From Ideonella sp. (GTDB taxonomy: Bacteria; Pseudomonadota; Gammaproteobacteria; Burkholderiales; Burkholderiaceae_C): a DNA stretch of 46,771 bases. A program made the translations under genes and the position numbers. The notes beneath the pieces are model-generated. The model was not told the origin of the DNA. It did not search any database and was given only the letters and a program-made list of their open reading frames with translations. Below are positions 9,532-16,554 of this stretch, in pieces (within the stretch, counting starts at the first letter, position 1; each line of letters begins with the position of its first letter). The DNA lies in assembly GCA_016721465.1 (NCBI GenBank), contig JADKIA010000019.1:1-46771 (forward strand), in the 5' to 3' direction.

Positions 9532-10416
9532 TCAAGCCCGGCAAGTACAGGTGAGTGAATCCGTGGTGGGGACCACGGCACGGGAGGCAGCGCACATCGG
9601 CGCCACGGCGTTGGGGCCGTCAGCCCTTGGCTGGGCGGCCAGAACTCGGCGCAGGCCCTGCTGCGCCGTCAGCACCAGCAAGGCCAATGATGCGGCCAGT
9701 GGCCAGGCGGCCAGCCCGACGCCATGCCCCAGCATCCAGGCCAGACCCGCCAGGAAGGTGGCCTTGGCCAACATGCCGTTCAGGTAGCCGCGCAGGAACT
9801 GGAAGGCCAGCGGCGTGCCGCCCTGGCGGTGCGACACCACCACACCCGACATCGCCACGATTGGTATCGCCGCGACCACGCCGCACAGCGCGGGCCCGCT
9901 GTGCCTCGCCAACTCGCCCGCCAGCAGCGACATCACACCCGACGCCGTCATGGCCAGCGCCGCATCGCGCCGCCAGTCGCCCGCATGACGGGCTTGGGCA
10001 GGCGAGCGTGGCGAGTGGCGCATGGCCAAGGCAATAACACCCACGGTGAGCGGCAGCGCCACGACCAGCGCTGTGGTCACGCCTTGCGTGGCCAGGGCCA
10101 AGGCCGCCACTCCAGTCAGCGCCAAGGTGGCCGCCACCGGCGCCCGAAGCCTCAGGCACAGCCTGGCGTACGTCAGCGCCAGCAGAGCGGTCAAGCCGGT
10201 GGCCCACAGCGAGGCCACGGCAGCGTCGGCCGCAAAATTGACGCCGCGTTGCTGCGACAACCAGAACAGCGTCGGCATCGACGTCACCGGCACCGCTGCC
10301 GCCAGCCCGGCCAAACGTGGCCCAGCACGCCGCAGCAAGGCCATCAGCAAGCCGACGAAGGCGGCGGTGGCCAAGGTCTTGATGGGTGCGTCGGCCAGAG
10401 CTTCAATTGCATTCAT
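9532..10416 (-). CDS. Polytopic inner-membrane protein with an internal duplication, unknown function
   Basis: A 294-residue, very hydrophobic protein with about eight to nine membrane helices. The start ATG 10416 follows GGGAGACC. Two segments about 140 residues apart look alike: AGLAAAVPVTSMPTLFWLSQQRG in the first half and CGVVAAIPIVAMSGVVVSHRQGG in the second, each after a Gly-Pro and each followed by about 30 residues of helix. This suggests a duplicated half-transporter fold; the G-P-x-L-x-G-x-x-A-A-x-P pattern recalls GlpM/DUF3147-type small membrane proteins, but this is only a resemblance. The last 30 residues after the final helix are Ala/Cys-rich and poorly ordered. It is the first gene of a minus-strand pair served by the promoter at 10491-10517 and divergent from the first kinase. 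Confidence 0.7.
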   Translation of the reverse strand: MNAIEALADAPIKTLATAAFVGLLMALLRRAGPRLAGLAAAVPVTSMPTLFWLSQQRGVNFAADAAVASLWATGLTALLALTYARLCLRLRAPVAATLALTGVAALALATQGVTTALVVALPLTVGVIALAMRHSPRSPAQARHAGDWRRDAALAMTASGVMSLLAGELARHSGPALCGVVAAIPIVAMSGVVVSHRQGGTPLAFQFLRGYLNGMLAKATFLAGLAWMLGHGVGLAAWPLAASLALLVLTAQQGLRRVLAAQPRADGPNAVAPMCAASRAVVPTTDSLTCTCRA

Positions 10417-10490
10417 GACGGGGGTCTCCCTGCTTCGGTGTGGTGTGGATGCCGTCGTCTGGTGCATCGCGACAGCCTCCTCACTGACAG

Positions 10491-10517
10491 GACGGCGCTC
10501 ACCGATGAAACCGGACA
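10491..10517 (-). promoter_or_regulatory. ECF-type promoter site 1 (for 10416-9153)
   Basis: On the minus strand, TGTCCGG (10517-10511) is followed after exactly 16 bases by CGTC (10494-10491). It lies 75 bp upstream of the membrane-protein start codon and is divergent from site 2. It is one of eleven sites with the same geometry in this region; the TGTC...CGTC form is typical of several ECF sigma groups. Confidence 0.7.
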
Positions 10518-10618
10518 CTGCGAGGCGGTCTCAGCTGGGCCCAGGCTCAGCGCCGACTGCGGCCATGTCGCTGTTCAAGGCGGGGCAGATGCGCTACCTT
10601 GTCGGCTGAGCGGCGCCA

Positions 10619-10645
10619 TGTCCGGTCTGGCCCGCAAATCCCGTC
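10619..10645 (+). promoter_or_regulatory. ECF-type promoter site 2 (for kinase 1)
   Basis: TGTCCGG at 10619-10625, 16 bases, CGTC at 10642-10645. A transcript would begin near 10652, which places the kinase start at ATG 10678 (preceded by AAGGA) and rules out the in-frame ATG at 10618, which sits inside the promoter. Confidence 0.75.
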
Positions 10646-10677
10646 TGGTCGGAGGTGAAGATGCGCAAGGATCCCGC

Positions 10678-13575
10678 ATGGCCCTGACCCCCACCGACAT
10701 TGCCGCGCTCAGCCGCCTGCTCGACGAGGCGCTGGCTCTCGCCCCCGATCAGCGCGAGGCGTGGCTGAGCGCTTTGCCAGCCGAACACCAGGCGCACGCC
10801 GACCGCTTGCGCGAGATGCTGGCGCAGGAGGCCGGGCTCGACACCGACGAGCGGCTGTCGGCCCTGCCCCGGCTTGCCGGCGGCGAGGCCACGGCCCAAG
10901 TGGGCGACCGCATCGGCCCCTACCGGCTGCTGCGCGAGATCGGCCGCGGCGGCATGGGCAGCGTGTGGCTGGCCGAGCGCGCCGATGGCGCCTACCAACG
11001 CCAATTGGCCTTGAAGCTGCCGCGCCTGGCCTGGGGTGCCGGTCTGGCCGAGCGCATGGCCCGCGAGCGCGACATCGGCGTGCTGCTGGAGCATCCGAAC
11101 ATTGCGCGGCTGTACGACGCCGGTGTCGACGAGCGCGGGCGGCCGTTCCTGGCGCTGGAGTTCGTCGACGGCCAGCCCATCGACGCTTGGTGCGAGGCGA
11201 AGGGCTTGAACGTGCCCGCTCGGCTGCAGCTGTTCGTGCAGGTGGCCAAGGCCGTCGCCTACGCGCACGGCCGACTGGTGGTGCACCGGGATCTGAAGCC
11301 ATCGAATGTGCTGGTCAGCGCCGACGGGCAGGCGCACCTGCTGGACTTCGGCATTGCCAAGCTGCTCAGCGACGTGGCCCCCGACGAGCCGGGCCTGACG
11401 CAGCAGCAGGGCCGGGTGATGACGCCGCACTACGCGTCACCCGAGCAGGTGGCGGGCGAGGCGATCACGGTGCAGTCGGACGTGTACAGCCTGGGCGTGC
11501 TGCTGTACGAGTTGCTCACCGGCGTTCTTCCCATTGAGCCGAAGCGCAGCACGCTGGGCGCAGTGGAAGAGGCAATCCTGGAAGGTGACGCGCCGTTGGC
11601 GAGCAGCCGGGTGAAGGACAAGGCCACGGCCAAGGCGCTGCGCGGCGAGGTCGATGCGATCCTGGCCAAGGCCATGCAGCGGCAGGCGGGAAGGCGCTAC
11701 GCCACGGCCGATGTGTTGGCGCTGGACATCGAACGGCATCTGAATGGCGAGACGGTGGCGGCGCGGCCGGACAGCTGGGGGTATCGGTTGCGCAAGGCTG
11801 CCCGGCGACATTGGGTGGGTGTATCGGCGACTGCGGCGGTGGCGGTGGCGGTGCTCACTGGCAGTGGAGTCGCGGTGGTGCAGGCGCAGCGGGCCAACAC
11901 GGAGGCCGAGCGTGCGCAGCTTGTGCGCTCGTTCGTCCTCGATCTCTTCGATGCCGCAGGCGGCTCCCAGGGGCAGATGCCTGCGCAAGAGTTGTTGGAG
12001 AAAGGCGCACGTTCGATCGATTCGCGATTCCCTGGTCAGCCGTTGCTTCAGTCCGATCTTTACGGTGCCGTGGCGCAGATGTTTGCCAAAGTGGGCAATG
12101 TCGATCGCTCCATCGAGTACCGGGCTCGGCAGATCGAGAACATGGTCGTTGCGGGCGTCGCCTCGCGCGACATCGCAGCAGCGACGCTGGGTGCGGCAGA
12201 GGCAATCTTCTCCGCCTATCGATTTGCAGAGGCCGGAGTGCGATTCAGACGGGCGCTGGAGTTGGCGGGCGACGATCACGATTTGCGCGCGCGCATCCAC
12301 GCGGGACTCGCGCACACGATGATGGAAGGGGTCGGCAAACGCAAAGGGGATGCGGGGCGCGAACTGGACGCCGCTGAGGCCGACGCGGCTCGTCCTGGGG
12401 TGTTACCCACGACACGTGCAATTGTTCTGACGACACGCGGTGTGTGGTTCGCCGATGGTGGTGCTGTGGACCGTTCGCTCCCCCTGTTTGATGAGGCAGT
12501 CCGCATCGGGTTGGCGGCACAAGGTGCGCTCTCTCGCCAGGCCATGGACGCACGCACCAGCGCGGCTGCTCGATTGATGCGCGCCGCTCGCGGCGAAGAG
12601 GCCAAGCGCTACCTCTATCCGGCGTTGGCGGCCATGCGGGCTGCCGGGGGCGCCGACGACGCCAAGGCCGCCTTCGAGGAACTCACCCAGACGGCCGGCC
12701 TCTACGACATCGGAGCGGTGGCCTGGGACGATGCCCGGGACGCCCTTGAACGGTGCTTCGAGATCCTGCTGTTGCGAACATGGGTTCCCGCAGCCAGTGA
12801 CATGTGGATCGCGGCTCGCGTCTCAGAGGTCTACTTCGTTGCCGGCGATGTCGTGCGCGGAAACGCACTGATTTCGAGGGCACTGGCGGCGCCACCACGA
12901 CAGGGAACCTCGCGTCGCGACTGGTGGCGGCATCGCCTTCTTGCAATGGCTGCCGGATGGAGCGGGCGCGCGACGGAGGCGGAGCGGGAGGCGCGCTCCG
13001 CCGTGGCTTGGTCCAAGGCGCGAAACGACCGCGACACGCTCGAAGACAGCAACATCGCGCTTGGGCAGACGCTGCTGCTGGACCGTCGATATGGTGAGGC
13101 CGAGGCGGTGATTGCGGAAATCGACGCTCTTGCCACTCAGTCCAACGTCCCAACACCTTCGGCAGGGACGTGGCAGGACTTGGACATCCTGCGCGCCTGG
13201 GTCCGCCTGGAACGTGGGAAGCCTGAACCTGTCATCGCCATGGTCGACAGTTGGACACTGAACGCCAGCGACCGCCGCGACGACTTGCCTCGCCTGTTGC
13301 GCGCGTCTGCGCTTTGCGCCGTCGGGCGCAACGTTCAGGGTCTCGGCGAGTTCGAGCGCTGGCTGCCAGAAGTTTCCAAGCAAAGCTACGCGGCCAGCCC
13401 AAATGTGGCCCACTGGCGCGCCCGCATGGGCCTGTGCGCCCTGCAAGCCGGCCGCAAGCAGCAAGCCCGCGAGGCCGCGGCGCTGGCCAGTGCCGCGATC
13501 GCCGAGCAACCCGCCGTCAGTGCGCACTTCAAAGCACCGGTGCTGGAACTTGAAAGACGCCTGCGTCAGGGCTGA
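10678..13575 (+). CDS. Transmembrane Ser/Thr protein kinase 1 with C-terminal sensor domain
   Basis: A 965-residue Hanks-type kinase. Residues 1-70 form a helical N-terminal domain. The kinase domain (about 79-345) is complete: GRGGMGSVW P-loop (89-97), Lys113, HRDLKPSN (203-210), DFG (223-225), SPEQ in place of APE (254-257). Residues 379-402 form one membrane helix, followed by about 560 residues of helical, TPR-like repeats that would lie in the periplasm as a sensor. It is closely similar to kinase 2 through residue about 410 and diverges after it, as in paralogues that sense different inputs. It stands behind an ECF-type promoter in a locus with an ECF sigma factor whose region 2.2 looks phosphorylatable, so that sigma factor is the likely substrate (inference). 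The gene ends in TGA, followed in frame by 32 conserved codons. Confidence 0.92.
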   Translation: MALTPTDIAALSRLLDEALALAPDQREAWLSALPAEHQAHADRLREMLAQEAGLDTDERLSALPRLAGGEATAQVGDRIGPYRLLREIGRGGMGSVWLAERADGAYQRQLALKLPRLAWGAGLAERMARERDIGVLLEHPNIARLYDAGVDERGRPFLALEFVDGQPIDAWCEAKGLNVPARLQLFVQVAKAVAYAHGRLVVHRDLKPSNVLVSADGQAHLLDFGIAKLLSDVAPDEPGLTQQQGRVMTPHYASPEQVAGEAITVQSDVYSLGVLLYELLTGVLPIEPKRSTLGAVEEAILEGDAPLASSRVKDKATAKALRGEVDAILAKAMQRQAGRRYATADVLALDIERHLNGETVAARPDSWGYRLRKAARRHWVGVSATAAVAVAVLTGSGVAVVQAQRANTEAERAQLVRSFVLDLFDAAGGSQGQMPAQELLEKGARSIDSRFPGQPLLQSDLYGAVAQMFAKVGNVDRSIEYRARQIENMVVAGVASRDIAAATLGAAEAIFSAYRFAEAGVRFRRALELAGDDHDLRARIHAGLAHTMMEGVGKRKGDAGRELDAAEADAARPGVLPTTRAIVLTTRGVWFADGGAVDRSLPLFDEAVRIGLAAQGALSRQAMDARTSAAARLMRAARGEEAKRYLYPALAAMRAAGGADDAKAAFEELTQTAGLYDIGAVAWDDARDALERCFEILLLRTWVPAASDMWIAARVSEVYFVAGDVVRGNALISRALAAPPRQGTSRRDWWRHRLLAMAAGWSGRATEAEREARSAVAWSKARNDRDTLEDSNIALGQTLLLDRRYGEAEAVIAEIDALATQSNVPTPSAGTWQDLDILRAWVRLERGKPEPVIAMVDSWTLNASDRRDDLPRLLRASALCAVGRNVQGLGEFERWLPEVSKQSYAASPNVAHWRARMGLCALQAGRKQQAREAAALASAAIAEQPAVSAHFKAPVLELERRLRQG

Positions 13576-13674
13576 AACTTTGCCTTTCACGTCCGACCCG
13601 GCCTCAGCCCCTACTACAAGGCCCCATTGATCAAGCTCGAACGCGCGCTGGGCCTGAAATTGCCACCGACCTGA
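13576..13674 (+). other. Conserved in-frame 32-codon extension after the kinase 1 stop
   Basis: Directly after the kinase 1 TGA the same frame stays open for 32 codons and ends in a second TGA. It reads ...RPGLSPYYKAPLIKLERALGLKLPPT, and 21 of 32 residues are identical to the matching extension after kinase 2. It resembles the end of the kinase itself (SAHFKAPVLELERRL), so it is a second, tandem copy of the C-terminal module. It could be a leftover of an older kinase 3' end after recombination, or a readthrough tail; the sequence does not decide. Confidence 0.6.
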
Positions 13675-13857
13675 TTCCCGCGCGCTGCGCCACCACGGTG
13701 CACCTGGCATTTCGTCCGGGCGATGTCCGCGCCTCATTCACCGGCGCAATGCAGCACGATGCCTGGGCCAGTGCCAGCCCGTCTCGTACACCCGCGTGTG
13801 CGCGCTGCATACACCCCGCCTCTGCGCCGGGCTCTGCACCCAAGTCGCCGCCGACGG

Positions 13858-14139
13858 CTACAGAAAGATGACGCGCGAAATGCGTGTCCTGTGCGTTGCA
13901 AGCAGCCCCGCAAGAACCAGCAGCGTGGGCGTTGCGGAGGACGGCTCGGCTGCAACGTGCGTCGACGCTTGGCCATCCACACGCAGCGCCAGGTCGAAGG
14001 CATGGATGCCACCGCCGGCCTCGCCGAACCCGTCGCTCGAAGCGCCATCGCTTTGCCGCCGCGGCGCCCCGCACCAGGTGCCCAGTTGCGTCAGCCAACG
14101 TTCCCCCGCCGATGCAGTGGTGTGAATGAAGCGGGTCAT
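13858..14139 (-). CDS. Short protein with PEP-CTERM-like C-terminal tail (possibly truncated)
   Basis: A 93-residue frame starting at ATG 14139 after GGAGA. There is no clear signal peptide. The last 30 residues read AEPSSATPTLLVLAGLLATHRTR, which resembles a PEP-CTERM sorting tail: a Pro-Glu-Pro-like motif, a hydrophobic helix, then basic residues. Such tails are trimmed by exosortase and are common in Burkholderiales. The body is short and lacks a recognisable domain, so this may be the joined ends of a larger exported protein after an internal deletion, like the kinase remnant next to it. The minus-strand promoter site at 14239-14265 lies about 100 bp upstream, which supports it being a real transcription unit. 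Existence moderately likely; function unknown. Confidence 0.42.
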   Translation of the reverse strand: MTRFIHTTASAGERWLTQLGTWCGAPRRQSDGASSDGFGEAGGGIHAFDLALRVDGQASTHVAAEPSSATPTLLVLAGLLATHRTRISRVIFL

Positions 14140-14238
14140 GGCAGTTCTCCGTTGGGCTCACTCGTGGGTCTGCGGCACGAATCGAGGCCGTGGCCCGATC
14201 GGGCCCATCGAGACGACTCGATGTCCATGTCAAGAACG

Positions 14239-14265
14239 GACGCAATGCAGGGCCGAAACCGGACA
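14239..14265 (-). promoter_or_regulatory. ECF-type promoter site 3 (for 14139-13858)
   Basis: On the minus strand TGTCCGG (14265-14259), 16 bases, CGTC (14242-14239), then CGTTC as at sites 23 kb-side 18548 and 24141. It is divergent from site 4 and lies about 100 bp before the PEP-CTERM-like frame. Confidence 0.68.
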
Positions 14266-14406
14266 CCGCAGTCCCGACCCGCCCAGTCACGACGCGTAAC
14301 GCCGGTCGTGACAAGGCATGACAAGGCCGGGGACTGGGCCTACGATGGGTGCCGCTGCAGCTGTATCGACACCGCCTGCCCGGGTTTGATCGCGGCGGGC
14401 CGGCGA

Positions 14407-14433
14407 TGTCCGGTCGGCCGCGGCAAGCCCGCC
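14407..14433 (+). promoter_or_regulatory. ECF-type promoter site 4, decayed (for the kinase remnant)
   Basis: TGTCCGG at 14407-14413, 16 bases, then CGCC (14430-14433) instead of CGTC. Spacing and -35 are kept but the -10 has lost its T, in keeping with the dead kinase gene it precedes. Confidence 0.55.
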
Positions 14434-14464
14434 CGCAATGAAAGATCCACCGCGGCACGACGCC

Positions 14465-14741
14465 ATGGCCCTGAACCCCGCCGACATTGCCACCGTCAGC
14501 AAGCTGCTGGATGAGGCGCTGGAACTGCCCGCGCCAGCGCGTGAAGCCTGGTTGGCCGCGCTGCCGCCCGAGCACCAGCGCCACGCGCCAGCGCTGCGCG
14601 GGATGCTCGGGCAGCAGTCGCACCTGAACACCGAAGGCCCACTGTCGACGCTCCCGCTGCTCGGCCGCGACGACGCTGAGGCCCGGGGCGGCGACGCTCA
14701 AGCTCGAGTGCGTGCTCAACCTGCGCCTGCCACAAGTCTGA
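14465..14741 (+). pseudogene. Remnant of a third Ser/Thr kinase (N-terminus joined to C-terminus)
   Basis: ATG 14465 begins a stretch matching the N-terminal helical domain of kinases 1 and 2 (MALNPADIATVSKLLDEAL..., then AWLAALPPEHQRHA, then LSTLPLLG) for about 75 residues. It stops matching just before the kinase P-loop would begin. In another frame at about 14692-14741 the sequence reads TLKLECVLNLRLPQV then TGA, matching the tail KLERALGLRLPRV found after kinase 2. An almost complete kinase gene has therefore been deleted, leaving its two ends fused out of frame. The N-terminal frame runs on into the next gene by chance and should not be taken as a fusion protein. Confidence 0.75.
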
Positions 14742-14796
14742 GCTCGCGCGGGCTTGCCGGACCCCGGGGACCCGGGACCGGTCCGGATGCGGGAGA

Positions 14797-14823
14797 TGTC
14801 CGGATCGAGTCGTCGAATGCGTC
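14797..14823 (+). promoter_or_regulatory. ECF-type promoter site 5 (for 14882-15313)
   Basis: TGTCCGG at 14797-14803, 16 bases, CGTC at 14820-14823, followed by TGAG. It ends 58 bp upstream of the start codon of the exported Cys-containing protein. Confidence 0.7.
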
Positions 14824-14881
14824 TGAGTGGACAGCGAGCCCGATCGTCGGTCTGGCCGCTGAACCTCAACTGGAGGACATC

Positions 14882-15313
14882 ATGAAGAAGCGCTCATTCG
14901 CCACCTTGGCCCTTTGCGTGGCGGCCTGCTCCGTCTCTGCGACAACGACCTGCACACCACAGACCACCCGAGGAGCTTGGGTCTACACCTGTGAAGGAAG
15001 CCTGCCCACGCCGCAGCCGACACCCACGCGCATGCTGGGGCGCTGCTCCAGCAGCAAGACCGCCTACTGGTCATGCGAAGGCACGGTGAACCTCGGCGGG
15101 CAGATCCTGCCGCAGTTGCTCTCTGGCCAGGCCAACAACCTGCCGAACTGCACCGGCACCATCTCCTACACGCACACCTTGGGTGGCGCTTCCGCGGGCG
15201 TGCTGGACATCCAATACGTCATTCACGACCGCGGCGACGCCATCCAAGGCTTGCCGGTGAACTCGGGGGGCGTGCTGGCGTGCAGCCTGCGCAGGATCGA
15301 CGCGACGGATTGA
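14882..15313 (+). CDS. Small exported protein with six cysteines, unknown function
   Basis: A 143-residue protein starting at ATG 14882 with a strong GGAGG ribosome-binding site eight bases before. Residues 1-20 (KKRSF then a hydrophobic core ending SVSA) are a signal peptide. The mature part has six cysteines (24, 37, 55, 65, 90 and 134), which could form three disulfides, a Pro/Thr-rich linker near 41-50, and a C-terminal half that looks beta-rich. I recognise no family. It is the immediate target of promoter site 5 and so an expected member of the local regulon. The open frame extends upstream through the kinase remnant, but the ribosome-binding site and signal peptide fix the true start. 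Confidence 0.75.
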   Translation: MKKRSFATLALCVAACSVSATTTCTPQTTRGAWVYTCEGSLPTPQPTPTRMLGRCSSSKTAYWSCEGTVNLGGQILPQLLSGQANNLPNCTGTISYTHTLGGASAGVLDIQYVIHDRGDAIQGLPVNSGGVLACSLRRIDATD

Positions 15314-15380
15314 CAGGTCAAGCGGCCATTGGCCGCCACCCCGCAGCGTGACTGCTTGCTGGAATGAAGTTGAAATTCCT

Positions 15381-15410
15381 CCATGATATGAAGCTTTTTC
15401 AATATCATGG
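15381..15410. repeat. Inverted repeat just before the ATPase gene
   Basis: CCATGATAT (15381-15389) and ATATCATGG (15402-15410) are perfect 9-bp inverted repeats around a 12-base AT-rich centre (GAAGCTTTTTCA), which itself nearly continues the symmetry. It ends four bases before the ATG at 15415 and covers the expected ribosome-binding site, so it could be an operator or an RNA hairpin that limits translation. Confidence 0.6.
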
Positions 15411-15414
15411 CGAA

Positions 15415-16554
15415 ATGCTCCTGCGACCAAAGCTTCAATCCGCTGTCCGTGCCGCGCTGCTGCGCAGCCCGGCCGTCGCCTTGGTCGGGCCGCGTCAGGT
15501 CGGCAAGACCACGCTCGCCCGATCGCTGCTGGACAGCAACGCGCCCAACTGGTTCGACCTGGAGGACCCGCAAGTCGAGGCGCAGTTGGCTTCCCCGCTG
15601 TCGGCCCTGCGCGATCTGCGCGGTCTGGTGGTGATCGACGAGGTGCAGCACGCACCGGGCCTGTTCAAGGTCTTGCGCGTGCTGATCGACAGGCCGGACA
15701 ACGCCGCGCGGTTCCTGCTGCTGGGCAGTGCTTCGCCAGCGTTGCTGCGCCAGTCCGCAGAGTCGCTGGCCGGGCGCATCGAGGTCATCGAAGCCGGTGG
15801 CTTCACGCTCGACGAAACAGGCCCCGATCAGGCCGATGCGCTGTGGTGGCGTGGCGGCTTTCCTCGTTCGTTCACGGCGGCCACCGACGAGGCCAGCCGC
15901 ATCTGGCGGCGCGAGTTCATCCGCACGTTGGTCGAACGCGATCTGCCGCAACTGGGCATGAACGTCGCCGCGCCGGCGATCTACCGTTTCTGGGCCATGC
16001 TTGCGCACTACCACGGGCAAATCTGGAACGCCGCCGACCCGGCCAGGTCACTGGGCGTGGGCGAGAACACGGTGCGGCGCTATCTCGATTGGCTGACGCA
16101 GGCTTACCTGGTGCGGCAACTGCAGCCCTGGTTTGCGAACCTCGGCAAGCGGCAGGTCAAGGCGCCCAAGATCTACCTGCGCGACACAGGCCTGCTGCAT
16201 GAGCTGATGGGCATCGCCGACCCTGCTGCGCTGGCCCGCCACCCGAAAAGCGGTGCCTCATGGGAGGGCTTTGCGCTCGACCAGGTGCTGCGCATCGCGC
16301 GGCCCGATGCGGCTTACTTCTGGGCCACCCACGCCGGCGCCGAACTCGACCTGTTGATGCTCAAGGACGGGCGGCGCGTGGGTGTGGAGTTCAAGCGTGC
16401 CGATGCGCCGGGGCTGACGCCATCGATGCGCATCGCCATGACCGATCTGGGCCTGGACGCCCTGTATGTCGTCTGCCCGGGAACCCGGCGCTACGGCTTG
16501 GCCGACGGTATCGAAGTGGTGCCGTTGGCGGCGCTGGCGCCGCTTGATGCTTGA
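15415..16554 (+). CDS. AAA ATPase with DUF4143 domain
   Basis: A 379-residue protein of the widespread AAA_14/DUF4143 family, whose cellular role is unsettled. The N-terminal ATPase domain has Walker A GPRQVGKTT and Walker B LVVIDEVQ, followed by LLLGSASPALLRQSAESLAGR (sensor region). The C-terminal DUF4143 half has the usual GENTVRRYLDWLTQAYLVRQLQPW winged-helix-like part and a nuclease-like end, GAELDLLMLKDGRRVGVEFKRADAP, with the E-D...E-x-K pattern of a PD-(D/E)XK fold. ATG 15415 was chosen because the conserved MLLRPKLQ start of the family begins there; in-frame ATGs at 15364 and 15388 fall in or before the inverted repeat. Its last 64 bases overlap the convergent M61 gene. No ECF-type site precedes it, so it is probably a bystander in the island. 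Confidence 0.88.
   Translation: MLLRPKLQSAVRAALLRSPAVALVGPRQVGKTTLARSLLDSNAPNWFDLEDPQVEAQLASPLSALRDLRGLVVIDEVQHAPGLFKVLRVLIDRPDNAARFLLLGSASPALLRQSAESLAGRIEVIEAGGFTLDETGPDQADALWWRGGFPRSFTAATDEASRIWRREFIRTLVERDLPQLGMNVAAPAIYRFWAMLAHYHGQIWNAADPARSLGVGENTVRRYLDWLTQAYLVRQLQPWFANLGKRQVKAPKIYLRDTGLLHELMGIADPAALARHPKSGASWEGFALDQVLRIARPDAAYFWATHAGAELDLLMLKDGRRVGVEFKRADAPGLTPSMRIAMTDLGLDALYVVCPGTRRYGLADGIEVVPLAALAPLDA

Larger units (their letters stand above)
14140..14464. other. Intergenic region holding two divergent promoter sites
   Basis: No gene of its own was found in these 325 bases between the PEP-CTERM-like frame and the kinase remnant. The stretch holds the minus-strand promoter site at 14239-14265 and the plus-strand site at 14407-14433. 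Confidence 0.6.

Noticed and set aside
14438..15313. Fusion protein joining the kinase N-terminus to the exported Cys-containing protein
   Set aside because: The frame is open by chance. A promoter site, a strong ribosome-binding site and a signal peptide lie inside it, and the kinase C-terminal tail ends in another frame.
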